Part shown: piece after piece, positions 16,997-26,904 of the stretch
How the letters are laid out: each line of letters starts with the position of its first letter
Position numbering within the stretch: position 1 is the first letter of the stretch
Origin: Clostridiaceae bacterium
Lineage (GTDB): Bacteria > Bacillota > Clostridia > TANB77 > CAG-508
NCBI GenBank assembly: GCA_012513065.1
Contig: JAAZCX010000022.1
Coordinates: 1 to 44,952, forward strand
DNA length: 44,952 nt
Direction: 5' to 3'
The notes under the pieces: model-generated
What the model was told of the DNA's origin: nothing
What the model saw: only the letters and a program-made list of their open reading frames with translations
The model's database searches: none
Program-made: the position numbers and the translations under genes

Positions 16997-19081
16997 TTAG
17001 TCTTGCTTTTTAGCACGACTTGCTACTATTTGTTCATGAACTGACTTTGGAACTTCTTCATAATGAGATGGTTCCATAGCATATGTTCCTCTACCTTGTG
17101 TTCTAGAACGTAAATCTGTTGCATATCCAAACATTTCTGATAATGGTATGAATGTTCTTATTATTTGAGATCCGTTTCTTGCTTCCATTCCTTCCATTCT
17201 TCCACGTCTTGAATTTATATCTCCAATAACGTCTCCCATGTATTCTTCTGGAACTGTAACTTCAACTCTCATAATTGGTTCTAATATAACTGATTTTGCT
17301 TGTCTACAACCTTCTTTGAATGCCATAGATCCTGCTATTTTGAAGGCCATTTCTGAAGAGTCAACTTCATGGTATGATCCATCAACTAAAGTAGCTTTGA
17401 AATCGATAACTGGGTAACCAGCTAAGATTCCGCTTTCAGCAGCTTGTCTGATTCCTTCTTCAGTTGGTTTGATATATTCTTTTGGAACAGATCCTCCAAC
17501 TATTTTACTTTCAAATTGTACTCCTGAACCTGGTTCTAATGGTTGTAATTCAATCCATACATCACCATATTGTCCACGACCACCTGATTGACGAGCAAAT
17601 TTACCTTGAACTTTAACTAGATTTTTTATTGTTTCTTTGTAAGAAACTTGTGGTTTACCAACTGTACATTCAACTTTAAATTCTCTCTTTAATCTATCAA
17701 CTATAATGTCTAAGTGAAGTTCACCCATACCTGCTATAATTGTTTGTCCTGAATCTTGGTCTGTGTGAGTTTTAAATGTTGGATCTTCTTCAGCTAGTTT
17801 TGATAAAGCGATTCCCATTTTTTCGCTATTAGCTTTATCTTTTGGTTCTATTGCTATATCAATAACTGGCTCTGGGAATTCCATAGATTCTAGAATAACT
17901 GGATGTGCAGGATCACAAAGTGTATCACCTGTTCCTACTTCTTTTAGTCCAACTGCAGCTGCTATATCTCCAGCATATACTTTTTCGATATCTTCTCTAT
18001 GGTTAGCATGCATTAAAAGTATTCTTCCCATTCTATCTTTTTTATCTTTGTTTGCATTTAATATTGTAGATCCAGATTCTAATGTTCCTGAGTATACTCT
18101 GAAGAAACAAAGTTTTCCAACAAATGGATCTGTTGCTATTTTGAATGCTAAAGCAGCAAATGGCTCTTGATCTGATGTTTTTCTTTCAACTTCGTTACCT
18201 TGTTCGTCTACACCTTTAATATCTTCGATATCTAAAGGTGATGGCATATAGTATACTATAGCATTTAATAATTCTTGTACACCTTTGTTTTTGTATGATG
18301 ATCCACAAGTTACAGGGATTATTGTATTTGCTATTGTTCCTTTTCTTAAACCTACTTTGATTTCATCCTCAGTTAGTTGTTCACCATCTAAGTATTTCAT
18401 CATTAATTCATCATCTTGCTCAGCTACTGCTTCTATTAATTCTGCTCTATATTTTTCAGCTGATTCTTTTAAATCTTCTGGGATATCTCCAACTTCAATA
18501 TCTTTTCCTAAGTCATCTTTATGAATAAATGCTTTCATTGTGATTAAATCTACTATTCCTTGGAAGTTTTCTTCTGCTCCAATTGGTAATTCGATTGGAA
18601 TAGCATTTGCGTTTAATCTTGTTTTCATTTGTTCAACACATCCGTAGAAATCAGCACCTGTAGTATCCATTTTATTAACGTATGCCATTCTTGGTACTTT
18701 ATATTTATCAGCTTGTCTCCAAACTGTTTCTGATTGTGGTTGAACTCCACCTTTTGCTGCAAGTACAAGTACTGCACCATCTAGAACTCTTAAAGATCTT
18801 TCAACTTCTACTGTGAAGTCAACGTGACCAGGAGTATCTATAATATTAATTCTGTGCTCTAACCATTTACATGTTGTTGCAGCAGAAGTAATTGTGATTC
18901 CTCTTTCTTGCTCTTGAGCCATCCAGTCCATAGTAGCTTCGCCTTCATGAACTTCTCCTATTTTGTGAGTTTTACCTGTGTAAAATAAAATTCTCTCAGT
19001 AGTTGTAGTTTTTCCAGCATCTATATGAGCCATGATTCCTATATTTCTTGTTTTCTCTAAAGGAAACTCTCTTCCTGCCAT
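16997..19081 (-). CDS. fusA: Elongation factor G
   Basis: Ribosomal translocase GTPase of 694 residues. G1 is [11 protein letters not shown]2 lies in [10 protein letters not shown]3 is IDTPGHVDF and G4 is NKMD. Domains II to V follow, with [19 protein letters not shown] in domain IV and the [21 protein letters not shown]-type domain V start. The loop at the tip of domain IV enters the decoding site during translocation. GGAGG lies about eight bases before the ATG. It is between rpsG (33-base gap) and tuf, the classic str operon order. The gene is intact, with no frameshift site. Confidence 0.99.
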   Translation of the reverse strand: MAGREFPLEKTRNIGIMAHIDAGKTTTTERILFYTGKTHKIGEVHEGEATMDWMAQEQERGITITSAATTCKWLEHRINIIDTPGHVDFTVEVERSLRVLDGAVLVLAAKGGVQPQSETVWRQADKYKVPRMAYVNKMDTTGADFYGCVEQMKTRLNANAIPIELPIGAEENFQGIVDLITMKAFIHKDDLGKDIEVGDIPEDLKESAEKYRAELIEAVAEQDDELMMKYLDGEQLTEDEIKVGLRKGTIANTIIPVTCGSSYKNKGVQELLNAIVYYMPSPLDIEDIKGVDEQGNEVERKTSDQEPFAALAFKIATDPFVGKLCFFRVYSGTLESGSTILNANKDKKDRMGRILLMHANHREDIEKVYAGDIAAAVGLKEVGTGDTLCDPAHPVILESMEFPEPVIDIAIEPKDKANSEKMGIALSKLAEEDPTFKTHTDQDSGQTIIAGMGELHLDIIVDRLKREFKVECTVGKPQVSYKETIKNLVKVQGKFARQSGGRGQYGDVWIELQPLEPGSGVQFESKIVGGSVPKEYIKPTEEGIRQAAESGILAGYPVIDFKATLVDGSYHEVDSSEMAFKIAGSMAFKEGCRQAKSVILEPIMRVEVTVPEEYMGDVIGDINSRRGRMEGMEARNGSQIIRTFIPLSEMFGYATDLRSRTQGRGTYAMEPSHYEEVPKSVHEQIVASRAKKQD

Positions 19082-19114
19082 TTAGCCTTTCCTCCTTCTT
19101 TTAATTTCTTAATT

Positions 19115-19585
19115 TTACCATTTATAATGTGCAAATGCTTTATTAGCTTCTGCCATTCTATGCATATCTTCTTTTTTCTTAAATGCTCCACCGTTTCCAG
19201 CTATTGCATCTAAGATTTCAGCTGATAATTTTTCAGCCATAGTTTTTTCATGTCTATTTCTAGCATAACTTACTAACCATCTTAATCCTAATGTTTGTCT
19301 TCTTTCTGGTCTAATTTCTAATGGTACTTGGTAAGTAGCACCTCCAACTCTTCTTGCCTTTACTTCAAGTACTGGCATTACATTATTAAGTGCTTCTTCA
19401 AATACTTCTAGCGGATCTTTTTCTTGTTTTTCTTTTATGATATCAAATGCATCATAAACGATTTTTTGAGCTACAGTCTTTTTACCATCTAACATTACGT
19501 TATTGATTAATTTTGTAACTATTTTACTATTATACATTGGATCTGCTATTACATCTCTCTTTGCTATAATTCCTCTTCTTGGCAC
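19115..19585 (-). CDS. rpsG: 30S ribosomal protein S7
   Basis: Primary 16S rRNA-binding protein of the 30S head, 156 residues, full length. The start [20 protein letters not shown], the central [16 protein letters not shown] and the C-terminal [18 protein letters not shown] are all characteristic. The start is GTG at 19585 with GGAGTG upstream. S7 can autoregulate str operons in other bacteria by binding the rpsL-rpsG junction. Here that junction is 201 bases long, unusually wide, but I see no clear mimic of the 16S binding site. It precedes fusA by 33 bases. Confidence 0.98.
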   Translation of the reverse strand: MPRRGIIAKRDVIADPMYNSKIVTKLINNVMLDGKKTVAQKIVYDAFDIIKEKQEKDPLEVFEEALNNVMPVLEVKARRVGGATYQVPLEIRPERRQTLGLRWLVSYARNRHEKTMAEKLSAEILDAIAGNGGAFKKKEDMHRMAEANKAFAHYKW

Positions 19586-19786
19586 TATTCTTCACTCCTT
19601 TTCTAAACATCTTTTGATGTTTTATTTTTTTGATATTTATAAAAATACCTAAAGTTACTCTGGAAATTATTATTTTCCCGCATAGTGCGTATAATCTATT
19701 ATAAATTTAAGTACCAAAGCTAAATTGATTTAACTTTTTTCTCCAAATTAGTAATTTCTTATATGCACTAAATCTTTTCCTAAACT
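19586..19786 (-). other. Long rpsL-rpsG intergenic region
   Basis: These 201 bases between rpsL and rpsG hold no gene. A short GC-richer patch on the minus strand (ACGCACTATGCGGG, near 19678-19691) can form a small ACGCA/TGCGG-type stem. It could be a regulatory site for S7 or a processing signal; the sequence alone does not show which. Confidence 0.3.
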
Positions 19787-20200
19787 TTATTTTTTAGGTC
19801 TTTTAGCTCCATACTTAGATCTAGCTTGCATTCTGTCTTTTACACCAGCTGTATCTAATGTTCCTCTTATAATGTGGTAACGAACACCAGGTAAATCTTT
19901 TATTCTTCCACCTCTGATTAGAACAACACTATGTTCTTGTAGGTTATGTCCAATTCCAGGAATATAAGATGTTACTTCATACCCGTTTGAAAGTCTAACT
20001 CTGGCTACTTTTCTTAAAGCAGAGTTTGGTTTCTTAGGTGTTACTGTTTTTACTACTGTACATACACCTCTTTTTTGTGGAGCTCTTTTATTTGTTACTC
20101 TTTTATTCATAGAATTGTAACCATGTTGTAGAGCTGGTGATGTAGATTTTGTAGTTGCAGTATTTCTTCCTTTTCTTACTAATTGATTAATTGTTGGCAC
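19787..20200 (-). CDS. rpsL: 30S ribosomal protein S12
   Basis: Decoding-centre protein of 137 residues. The start [12 protein letters not shown] and the core [20 protein letters not shown] and [22 protein letters not shown] are conserved. Both lysines whose substitution usually gives streptomycin resistance or hyperaccuracy (in PKKPNS and GGRIKD) are wild type. The N-terminal extension between about residues 12 and 40 ([20 protein letters not shown]) diverges somewhat from Bacillus. The start is GTG at 20200, with GGAGGTG eight bases upstream. It opens the rpsL-rpsG-fusA-tuf operon behind a strong promoter. S12 influences frame maintenance, relevant to the +1 sites in this genome, but nothing in the sequence is obviously altered. 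Confidence 0.98.
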   Translation of the reverse strand: MPTINQLVRKGRNTATTKSTSPALQHGYNSMNKRVTNKRAPQKRGVCTVVKTVTPKKPNSALRKVARVRLSNGYEVTSYIPGIGHNLQEHSVVLIRGGRIKDLPGVRYHIIRGTLDTAGVKDRMQARSKYGAKRPKK

Positions 20201-20264
20201 TTAAATTTCACCTCCTTAAATTTATAAATAATTTATTTTGTTATATTCAAAATAAAATTGCTAC

Positions 20265-20281
20265 GGAAATGCCATTTCCGA
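20265..20281 (-). other. Leader hairpin before rpsL
   Basis: CGGAAAT-GGC-ATTTCCG forms a compact stem in the rpsL leader. It may stabilise the mRNA or serve as a regulatory site. Confidence 0.45.
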
Positions 20282-20301
20282 CATTTACACCAAGCGTTAC
20301 C

Positions 20302-20330
20302 ATTTTATCACTTTTGATATTATATGTCAA
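20302..20330 (-). promoter_or_regulatory. Strong sigma-A promoter of the str operon
   Basis: TTGACA (20325-20330), a 17-base spacer and TAAAAT (20302-20307) with an extended TGn. It drives rpsL-rpsG-fusA-tuf with a leader of about 95 bases. Confidence 0.85.
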
Positions 20331-20364
20331 CATTATTTGCTTTGTTTTTCTAGTTTTTTTGCAA

Positions 20365-20393
20365 AATTAAAGAGGTACCACTTGGTACCTCCT
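20365..20393 (-). terminator. Terminator after the small membrane protein gene
   Basis: AGGTACCA and TGGTACCT form a near-perfect palindrome with a 2-base loop, followed by TTTAATTTT on the minus strand. Confidence 0.75.
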
Positions 20394-20397
20394 TCTT

Positions 20398-20631
20398 TCA
20401 TTTCTTCGATCGTCTCCCTATCAGGAAGCCAACCAGTGCAATATATATATAGGCTACAATTACCCAGAAATTAGGAATAATCACTTTAAAGATCTGTGTG
20501 ATTCCTTTCCATATTGCCGGACCACCGCCTATTAATATTGCAATTGCAATTGGTGCAACAACTGCAATTATTAGGAATGTATTCTCCCGTCCTCTTGTTT
20601 CTTCTTTTTTGTTACTTGTCTCAGATGCCAT
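20398..20631 (-). CDS. Small two-segment membrane protein of unknown function
   Basis: A 77-residue protein I do not recognise. After a hydrophilic start (about 20 residues) come two membrane segments, LIIAVVAPIAIAILIGGG and FWVIVAYIYIALVGFLIG, with a short WKGITQIFKVIIPN link and a basic RRSKK end. The start is well supported by AAGGAGG, and it has a consensus promoter and its own terminator, so it is a real monocistronic gene. Base use differs from its neighbours: CTG, GGG, CGA, TCG, GCC, CCG and CGG all occur. That suggests recent acquisition or strong selection. Its CGG codon follows GGA and does not break the frame. Confidence 0.75.
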   Translation of the reverse strand: MASETSNKKEETRGRENTFLIIAVVAPIAIAILIGGGPAIWKGITQIFKVIIPNFWVIVAYIYIALVGFLIGRRSKK

Positions 20632-20678
20632 ATGCTTTTTCCTCCTTGTTATTTATGGTTTTTTACCATTGCATACTT

Positions 20679-20707
20679 ATTATATCACATTTTTTTCCAT
20701 TTTGCAA
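20679..20707 (-). promoter_or_regulatory. Consensus sigma-A promoter of the small membrane protein gene
   Basis: TTGCAA (20702-20707), 17 bases, then TATAAT (20679-20684) with an extended TGn. The short leader holds an ATGGTAAAAAACCAT hairpin. Confidence 0.75.
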
Positions 20708-20760
20708 TGTTTTACATAACATTTATTCTTTTTTTTCTTTGTTTTCAAGCCTTTAAATAA

Positions 20761-20800
20761 AAAAAGATAGAAATATTATATAATATTTCTATCTTTTTTA
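20761..20800 (-). terminator. Terminator after the coiled-coil protein gene
   Basis: AAAGATAGAAATATTA and its complement form a long stem directly after the stop at 20801. A and T runs on both sides make it bidirectional. Confidence 0.8.
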
Positions 20801-21838
20801 TTATCTTTCTTTTTCTTCTTTATTAACATTTTTTACTTTATGTTTTTCAATATATTCTTGTTCTTTATCTGCTTTATCATTTTCTACATATCTTCTTAAT
20901 TCTTCTATAAAAGCATCTCTTTCTACGTTGTTTTCTTTATTTGCTTCTGCTTTAGATTTTCTAGTAGTTTTTACTTTTTTAGGAGCTTGTTTATTTTCTT
21001 GATCTTCTTCTTTAAATGTTTTTTCATCTCCACTAATAAATGAATATACTTTATTTCCAACATTTTTAAACCAATCAAATACTTTTGAAATGTTAGGATG
21101 TCTTTCTTTAAATGATTCTGGATCTGTTAATGCTATTTCTTCATCTTCTTGTTCAGTTTCTCTTTCAGTTTCATTATTTATTTTTTTACTCTCTGCTGTT
21201 TTAGCTTTATTATTTAGTTTTCTAGTATAATTTCTTTGAACTGCTCTTACTTGTATTTCATCCCATGATCTATCCGTAAATAAACTTTTCCAAGCTAAAT
21301 CACATTTTGATACTGAGCTTACTAATACTTCTATTTTTTTATCTATTTTTTCTATTTTGTCTTCTATTTCTTTTTTACCGTTTTCAACTTGTTCTTTTTT
21401 AACTAATAATTCATTATACTCTTTGTTATTCATATTTTCTGTCATTTTTGGATTATTTAAAGTTTTATTAATAAATTCTAATACTCCTTTATTAGCTTCT
21501 ATATAAGTTTTTAAATCATTTTCTAATTTAGCTTTTTCAACTTTCAAAGGATTTATTTTATTATTTAATCTTTCTTTATATTCTCTTATTTTTTCTATCT
21601 TTGTTTTATTTTTATTATAGCCAGACATTGTGTCTTTTTCTTTTTCCATCTTGGCAATAACTTTTTCTAAATTATCCATTTCTTCTTCATTTTTTGTTTT
21701 TCTTAATTGTTCTTTCTTTTCTTCAATTTGCTCTGATATATTTTCAACTTTCGCTTCTAATTCTTCTTTACTTGTATATGCAAATTTTCCAGTATATTCT
21801 GAAAATTTTTGTTCTAGTATATCTTTTCTTTTTTTCAT
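20801..21838 (-). CDS. Coiled-coil protein of unknown function
   Basis: A 345-residue, highly charged, Lys/Glu-rich cytoplasmic protein I do not recognise. About residues 20-180 are predicted coiled coil from the heptad-like pattern (KEELEAKVENISEQIEEKKE and later EIEDKIEKIDKKIEVL). A compact folded-looking patch follows (KCDLAWKSLFTDRSWDEIQ), then a disordered charged tail with FDWFKNVGNKVYSFISGDEK in the middle. There is no signal peptide or membrane segment. The ATG at 21838 has GAGAGGAG upstream. It is monocistronic, with its own promoter and terminator. A structural or scaffolding role is possible but unsupported. Confidence 0.75.
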   Translation of the reverse strand: MKKRKDILEQKFSEYTGKFAYTSKEELEAKVENISEQIEEKKEQLRKTKNEEEMDNLEKVIAKMEKEKDTMSGYNKNKTKIEKIREYKERLNNKINPLKVEKAKLENDLKTYIEANKGVLEFINKTLNNPKMTENMNNKEYNELLVKKEQVENGKKEIEDKIEKIDKKIEVLVSSVSKCDLAWKSLFTDRSWDEIQVRAVQRNYTRKLNNKAKTAESKKINNETERETEQEDEEIALTDPESFKERHPNISKVFDWFKNVGNKVYSFISGDEKTFKEEDQENKQAPKKVKTTRKSKAEANKENNVERDAFIEELRRYVENDKADKEQEYIEKHKVKNVNKEEKER

Positions 21839-21874
21839 CTGAATATCTCCTCTCAAATAATTTACCTATTAATT

Positions 21875-21903
21875 ATTTTACCATAAAATTACATATTTTG
21901 CAA
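21875..21903 (-). promoter_or_regulatory. sigma-A promoter of the coiled-coil protein gene
   Basis: TTGCAA (21898-21903), 17 bases, TAAAAT (21875-21880). Confidence 0.65.
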
Positions 21904-21933
21904 CAACATTATGTAAAATAGTATAAAATGTAA

Positions 21934-23310
21934 TTAAAATTTAATGTTTTTGACATATTCTAGTAATATTTTTAATGATTTATCTGCCAATTTTCCATAT
22001 TTTACTTTTTTGTCTTTAATTTTTTCTTCTAATTGAGGTAAAATTCCAAAATTTGCGTTCATTGGTTGAAATTGATTGTTTTCCTTAAAAATATAATCTG
22101 CCAAAGATCCTATCATCGTTTCTTTAGGGAATATTACTTCTTTTTTACTTATATCTTTAAATTTAATTATAGCATTTAATCCTGCTATCATTCCAGAACT
22201 TATTGATTCTACGTATCCTTCAACTCCTGTAATTTGACCGGCAAAATATAAGTTTGGTATATTTTTCATTTGATAAGTTGCTTTTAGTAATTTAGGAGAA
22301 TTAATAAATGTGTTTCTATGCATAACTCCATATTTTACAAAATCCGCATTATTTAATCCTGGTATAAGTGAAAATACTCTTTTTTGTTCTCCATATTTTA
22401 AATTCGTTTGAAAACCTACCATATTAAATATTGTTCCTTCTTCATTATCTTGTCTTAATTGAACTACTGCACAAGGTCTTCTTCCTGTTCTTAAATCTGT
22501 AAATCCAACTGGCTTTAAAGGTCCAAATCTCAATGTGTCTAATCCTCTTTTAGCCATTACTTCTATTGGCATACATCCTTCAAATATTTCTTTTTTTTCA
22601 AATTCATGTAATTCTACTATTTCTGCTTCTATTAATTCTTGGCAAAATTTTTCATATTCCTCTTTATTCATTGGAAGATTAATGTAACTAGCTTCTTGAT
22701 TTTTTATTCTTTCTTTCCACTTGTCTACATCTTCTTCTTTGCCTCTTTCTTGATCATATCTATTTCCATAAAAAGCTACATCAAAATTAATACTTTCTTT
22801 TTCAATGATAGGTGCAGCAGCATCATAAAAGGCAAGTTCACCTTCTCCTGTTATTCTTTTTATTTCTTCTGCTAATTTATCTGATGTAAGAGGTCCTGTT
22901 GCTATAATAACAATTCCTTCTTTTATTAATTTTTCTATATCAGTAAATTCTTCTCTTATTATTTCAACATTATCTATTTTTTCTAATTCTTCAGTTACTT
23001 TTTTAGCAAATCTTTCTCTATCTACGGCTAATGCTTGTCCTGCTGGTACACTTGTTTCATCTGCAACTTTTATAAGAAGGCTATTTAATATTCTTAATTC
23101 TTCTTTAAGTAATCCACATGCATTTGTATGTAAGTTTGATTTAAAAGAATTGCTACATACTATTTCTGCCAAATCACTATTAGAATGAGCTGATGTATAT
23201 TTATACGGTTTCATTTCATATAGTTTTACTTTTATTCCTGCTTTTGCTATTTGGTAAGCTGCTTCACTTCCTGCTAATCCTCCTCCGATTATAGTTATAT
23301 AATTATTCAT
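21934..23310 (-). CDS. trmFO: tRNA m5U54 methyltransferase TrmFO (folate/FAD-dependent)
   Basis: Forms ribothymidine at position 54 of the tRNA T-loop using methylenetetrahydrofolate and FADH2; 458 residues. The FAD Rossmann motif ITIIGGGLAGSEAAYQIA is at the N-terminus. The family-specific HSNSDLAEIVCSNSFKSN contains one catalytic cysteine region. RPCAVVQLRQDN follows, and the second cysteine region lies near EGCMPIEVMAKRGLDTLRFGPLKPVG. The C-terminal FAD site is NLYFAGQITGVEGYVESISSG. The ATG at 23310 has AAGGAG nine bases upstream; an in-frame upstream ATG lacks one. In Clostridia trmFO often neighbours topA, as here with one helicase gene between them. Confidence 0.95.
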   Translation of the reverse strand: MNNYITIIGGGLAGSEAAYQIAKAGIKVKLYEMKPYKYTSAHSNSDLAEIVCSNSFKSNLHTNACGLLKEELRILNSLLIKVADETSVPAGQALAVDRERFAKKVTEELEKIDNVEIIREEFTDIEKLIKEGIVIIATGPLTSDKLAEEIKRITGEGELAFYDAAAPIIEKESINFDVAFYGNRYDQERGKEEDVDKWKERIKNQEASYINLPMNKEEYEKFCQELIEAEIVELHEFEKKEIFEGCMPIEVMAKRGLDTLRFGPLKPVGFTDLRTGRRPCAVVQLRQDNEEGTIFNMVGFQTNLKYGEQKRVFSLIPGLNNADFVKYGVMHRNTFINSPKLLKATYQMKNIPNLYFAGQITGVEGYVESISSGMIAGLNAIIKFKDISKKEVIFPKETMIGSLADYIFKENNQFQPMNANFGILPQLEEKIKDKKVKYGKLADKSLKILLEYVKNIKF

Positions 23311-23341
23311 ATTATTATTCTCCTTGTACTTTATATGTTTT

Positions 23342-23370
23342 ATATTATCACAGTGTTTTTCCTTTTTCAA
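23342..23370 (-). promoter_or_regulatory. sigma-A promoter of trmFO
   Basis: TTGAAA (23365-23370), 17 bases, TAATAT (23342-23347) with an extended TGn. Confidence 0.5.
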
Positions 23371-23373
23371 TAT

Positions 23374-23413
23374 AAAAAACAGAACATAATTTTTAAATCA
23401 TGCTCTGCTTTTT
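23374..23413 (-). terminator. Terminator after the SNF2 helicase gene
   Basis: CAGAGCATGATTT and AATTATGTTCTG pair with G-U and one A-C irregularity, followed by TTTTTT on the minus strand. Confidence 0.65.
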
Positions 23414-23442
23414 ATATATTTAAATGCTTAAATCATATTGTT

Positions 23443-26400
23443 TTATCTAAACAATTCCATTATTTCATCTTTTGAAAGTTTATTTAAGAATGTTTCGTTT
23501 GTAGATAACATATTATCTATTAATTTTGATTTTCGTTCTTGTAGTTCATATATCTTTTCTTCTATTGAATTTTTAGTTATCAACTTATATACTTGCACAT
23601 TCTTTTTTTGTCCTATTCTATAAGTTCTATCAGTAGCTTGATTCTCTGCTGATAAATTCCACCATGGATCATAATGAATTACCATATCAGCACCTATTAA
23701 ATTAAGTCCTGTACCTCCAGCTTTTAATGAAATTAAAAATACTTTTAGATTTTCATTTTCATTAAATTCATCTACTAATTTTATTCTATCTCCTACTTTT
23801 GTCTGTCCTGTTAATTTACAAAATTCTATTTTTTCTTTTTTTAATTCTTTTTCTATTATAGGAAACATTCCTGTGTAAGTAGAAAATAATAATATTTTGT
23901 GTCCTGAATATACTGCATCTTTTATAACTTCTATACATTGATTTAATTTACTGCTTTCACCTTTATAATCATTTAAAAATAGATTTGGATGACAGCATAT
24001 TTGTCTTAACCTCATTAATAATGATAATATTTTAATTTTACTTTTTTCAAATCCATTATTATTTATTTCAGAAAAAGCTTCATTTTTGGCACTTTGTAAA
24101 TATGATAAATAAATTTTTTGTTGTTCTTCTTCCATTTGACTATTTAATACTGTTATTGTTTTATCTGGAAGTTCTGTTAATACTTCTGTTTTTATTCTTC
24201 TTAATATAAAAGGTTCTATTAACATTTTTAATTTTCTCATTGCTAATCTATCATCTTCTCTTACTATTGGCATTTCATAAAGTTCTTTGAATTTATGATA
24301 TCCAAATAAATATCCAGGCATTATAAAATCAAAAATTGACCATAATTCTGATAGAGAGTTTTCTATTGGTGTACCAGTTAATGCATATCTTGTTTCAGCT
24401 TTTATTTCTTTAATTACTTTTGCGTTTTGTGTATTATTATTTTTTATATACTGTGCTTCATCTACAATTATATATTTAAATTCATAATCTAATTGTCTAT
24501 ATATTTCTATATCACGCTTTAATAATTCATAAGAAGTTATTGCAATATTATACTTAGGAATACTTTCTATTTGTTTTTTTCTTTCTTCTGCATTTCCTCT
24601 AATTACTACCGAATTTAAATCTGGTGTAAATTTTTTTATTTCATTTTGCCAATTTAATGATAACGAACTTGGGCAAACAACAATACTTGTTTTAGGTCTT
24701 TTTTCTCTTTGAATATAATCTAATATTACTGCTAATAATTGAATCGTTTTTCCAAGACCCATATCATCTGCTAAAATTCCACCAAATTTATAATTATCCA
24801 ATACTTTTAGCCATTCATATCCTGTTTTCTGATAATTTCTTAAATTTGCATTTAAATTTTTAGGTAAAACACTATACATATTAAAATCTTTATTTTCAAC
24901 TTTATTTATTAATTCTTTATACAATCCATCTTTAATAATATTAGTTGCTTTTACATTTTCAAGTATTTTATCTAAATATAAACTACGATAAATAGGAAGT
25001 TTAATCTCTCCTGTTTCTAATTCTTTATAATTAACATCCATTCCTGATGTTATATTATCTATTAAACTAATAGTTTCATTTCCTTCTAGATTTAAAAAGC
25101 TTCCATCTTTTAATCTATGGTATTTCTTTTTCAAATGGTATTTTTGCATAATTTCTTTTATCTCTGATGAATCAAAATCTAAATTTGAAAAGTCTATATT
25201 TAACAGATTATTTTCAATTCTTACACCTAATGTTCCTATTTTAGGTTGTCTAATTTCTTTCTGTTTAAAATTGTTTGTAGCTAAAACTTCAAACTTTTTC
25301 ATATAATTTTCTATATCAATTGATAAAAATTGATATATGTGTTCTTCTTTTACTAATATTAATCTGGCCTTTTCTACTTCAAGCATAAATCCAGATTTCC
25401 TAAATATCTCTAATACTTCATCTTCTTTTGCTATATCTCTTGGTATATTTAAATCTTGTTCTAATAATGGATTGAATTCTTGTTCTCCATATATAAACTT
25501 AATATCTGCTGTAATGTAATTATTTTCATTGTAATCTAAATATACTTTTACATATAATTCTTTTGGAATGTATTTTTCTATTTCTTCCTCTTTTAAATTC
25601 TTTACTTCAATTTGTTCTCTTAATTTAGGAAAAACTATTGAAAATAATTGTGATAATTCATTTTTAGGAAAAGTTATTTCATTTGTAAAATTATCTCTAT
25701 ATACTTGTAATAGTTTTAATGTTGTATTTTTAAAATTATTATCACATTGATACAAAGTTGAATTCATATATAAATATATGTATTTTTTTCCTTCTAAAAC
25801 ATCATATCCATATATATCAATATTTGGTGATAAATTACATTCGTTTTTTCCTTCTTCTTCTATAATAAATTTAATATTTGGTATTTGTTTTAATAATAAT
25901 ACTTTTTCCTCTTTTGACTCTTTTTGAAAATTAATTATTTTTCCTTCTAATGCATTAAATAATTCATCTAATCCGCTATTTGAAATAGTAATATAACTAT
26001 CTTCAATAGTAGTTCCATAATGAGTATATTGATTTGTTGATTCATTTGCATATTTTATTATTTCAGCATACTTTAAAATATAATGTAAAAGAGGAATATC
26101 TTCTTTTACAAATGCATCCTCACTATGTAAAAATTCTAGTTTTGTTCCATATCTATAATATTCTTTCTTTTGCATATGTTCATAAAATTCAGGAAAACTT
26201 TTTAATTTGTATAATTGTTTGTCTCCTATTTTTATTTCTAATTTTAATGTTTTTAAATATGAATTATAAATTAATTTTGGTTCAATTTTTATTGTATTTG
26301 ATATGTTTTTTTGTTTATTTTCTATTTTTTCTTGTTCATGTACTGGATAAAATGTATGTATTAATTGTTTAAAATTTCGATATCTTTCATCTTGTTTTTG

Positions 26401-26769
26401 ATATTTTTTATATAATGACATATCATTTTGTTTCTTTTCTTCATTACCAATAAATATACGTATATAATTTTCATTACGATTAAATTCTAAAATAGTTGCT
26501 AATATATGTTCACATGTTCCATAATTATTATTATACTCTTCACAATCACATGTGAGATTTTCTATCTCACCTTGTTCTATTTTTATATAAACATTATGAA
26601 TATTTCCTTTATCATTTACCTTTGAGCGTATTTCAAATTTCTTTAGGTTTTCATAAATGACTTTGGTAATATTTATTTTCTTTTGTTCTATATGTTTTTC
26701 CGCTTTTTCTTTTAATTGATCTCCAGTCGAATTGCATAGTTCTTTTAATATATCTGAATCCACTATCAT
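23443..26769 (-). CDS. SWIM zinc-finger SNF2-family helicase
   Basis: A 1108-residue SWI2/SNF2 ATPase. The N-terminus holds a SWIM zinc finger (NLTCDCEEYNNNYGTCEHIL, near residue 80), presumed to bind nucleic acid. The long middle is the SNF2-associated region. The C-terminal third is the helicase motor: Walker A in GGILADDMGLGKTIQ, motif Ia near SIVVCPSSLSLNWQNEI, DEAQ in YIIVDEAQYIKN, motif III ALTGTPIENS, then the second RecA lobe with LISLKAGGTGLNLIGAD and DRTYRIGQ. Such proteins translocate on duplex DNA; the cellular role of the Firmicute family is poorly known. AAAGGAG precedes the ATG. It is monocistronic, with consensus promoter and terminator, between topA and trmFO. Confidence 0.93.
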   Translation of the reverse strand: MIVDSDILKELCNSTGDQLKEKAEKHIEQKKINITKVIYENLKKFEIRSKVNDKGNIHNVYIKIEQGEIENLTCDCEEYNNNYGTCEHILATILEFNRNENYIRIFIGNEEKKQNDMSLYKKYQKQDERYRNFKQLIHTFYPVHEQEKIENKQKNISNTIKIEPKLIYNSYLKTLKLEIKIGDKQLYKLKSFPEFYEHMQKKEYYRYGTKLEFLHSEDAFVKEDIPLLHYILKYAEIIKYANESTNQYTHYGTTIEDSYITISNSGLDELFNALEGKIINFQKESKEEKVLLLKQIPNIKFIIEEEGKNECNLSPNIDIYGYDVLEGKKYIYLYMNSTLYQCDNNFKNTTLKLLQVYRDNFTNEITFPKNELSQLFSIVFPKLREQIEVKNLKEEEIEKYIPKELYVKVYLDYNENNYITADIKFIYGEQEFNPLLEQDLNIPRDIAKEDEVLEIFRKSGFMLEVEKARLILVKEEHIYQFLSIDIENYMKKFEVLATNNFKQKEIRQPKIGTLGVRIENNLLNIDFSNLDFDSSEIKEIMQKYHLKKKYHRLKDGSFLNLEGNETISLIDNITSGMDVNYKELETGEIKLPIYRSLYLDKILENVKATNIIKDGLYKELINKVENKDFNMYSVLPKNLNANLRNYQKTGYEWLKVLDNYKFGGILADDMGLGKTIQLLAVILDYIQREKRPKTSIVVCPSSLSLNWQNEIKKFTPDLNSVVIRGNAEERKKQIESIPKYNIAITSYELLKRDIEIYRQLDYEFKYIIVDEAQYIKNNNTQNAKVIKEIKAETRYALTGTPIENSLSELWSIFDFIMPGYLFGYHKFKELYEMPIVREDDRLAMRKLKMLIEPFILRRIKTEVLTELPDKTITVLNSQMEEEQQKIYLSYLQSAKNEAFSEINNNGFEKSKIKILSLLMRLRQICCHPNLFLNDYKGESSKLNQCIEVIKDAVYSGHKILLFSTYTGMFPIIEKELKKEKIEFCKLTGQTKVGDRIKLVDEFNENENLKVFLISLKAGGTGLNLIGADMVIHYDPWWNLSAENQATDRTYRIGQKKNVQVYKLITKNSIEEKIYELQERKSKLIDNMLSTNETFLNKLSKDEIMELFR

Positions 26770-26830
26770 TTTATATCTCCTTTTTTATCAAAGTCATTTT
26801 ATTGTTTTTATTTAATTTTTCTAGTGATAC

Positions 26831-26859
26831 ATTATATCTCATTTTTAATTAATTTACAA
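26831..26859 (-). promoter_or_regulatory. sigma-A promoter of the SNF2 helicase gene
   Basis: TTGTAA (26854-26859), 17 bases, TATAAT (26831-26836). Confidence 0.7.
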
Positions 26860-26867
26860 GCAAAAGA

Positions 26868-26900
26868 ACAAAAGACTTTACTATATTTGTAAAGTCCTTT
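26868..26900 (-). terminator. Terminator after topA
   Basis: GACTTTAC and GTAAAGTC enclose a 7-base AT loop, followed by TTTTG on the minus strand. Confidence 0.7.
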
Positions 26901-26904
26901 ATTC

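Noticed and set aside
19787-20200. Streptomycin-resistance or altered-fidelity substitutions in S12 that might explain frameshifting
   Set aside because: The key lysines in PKKPNS and GGRIKD are wild type, and no unusual change is evident in the decoding loops.
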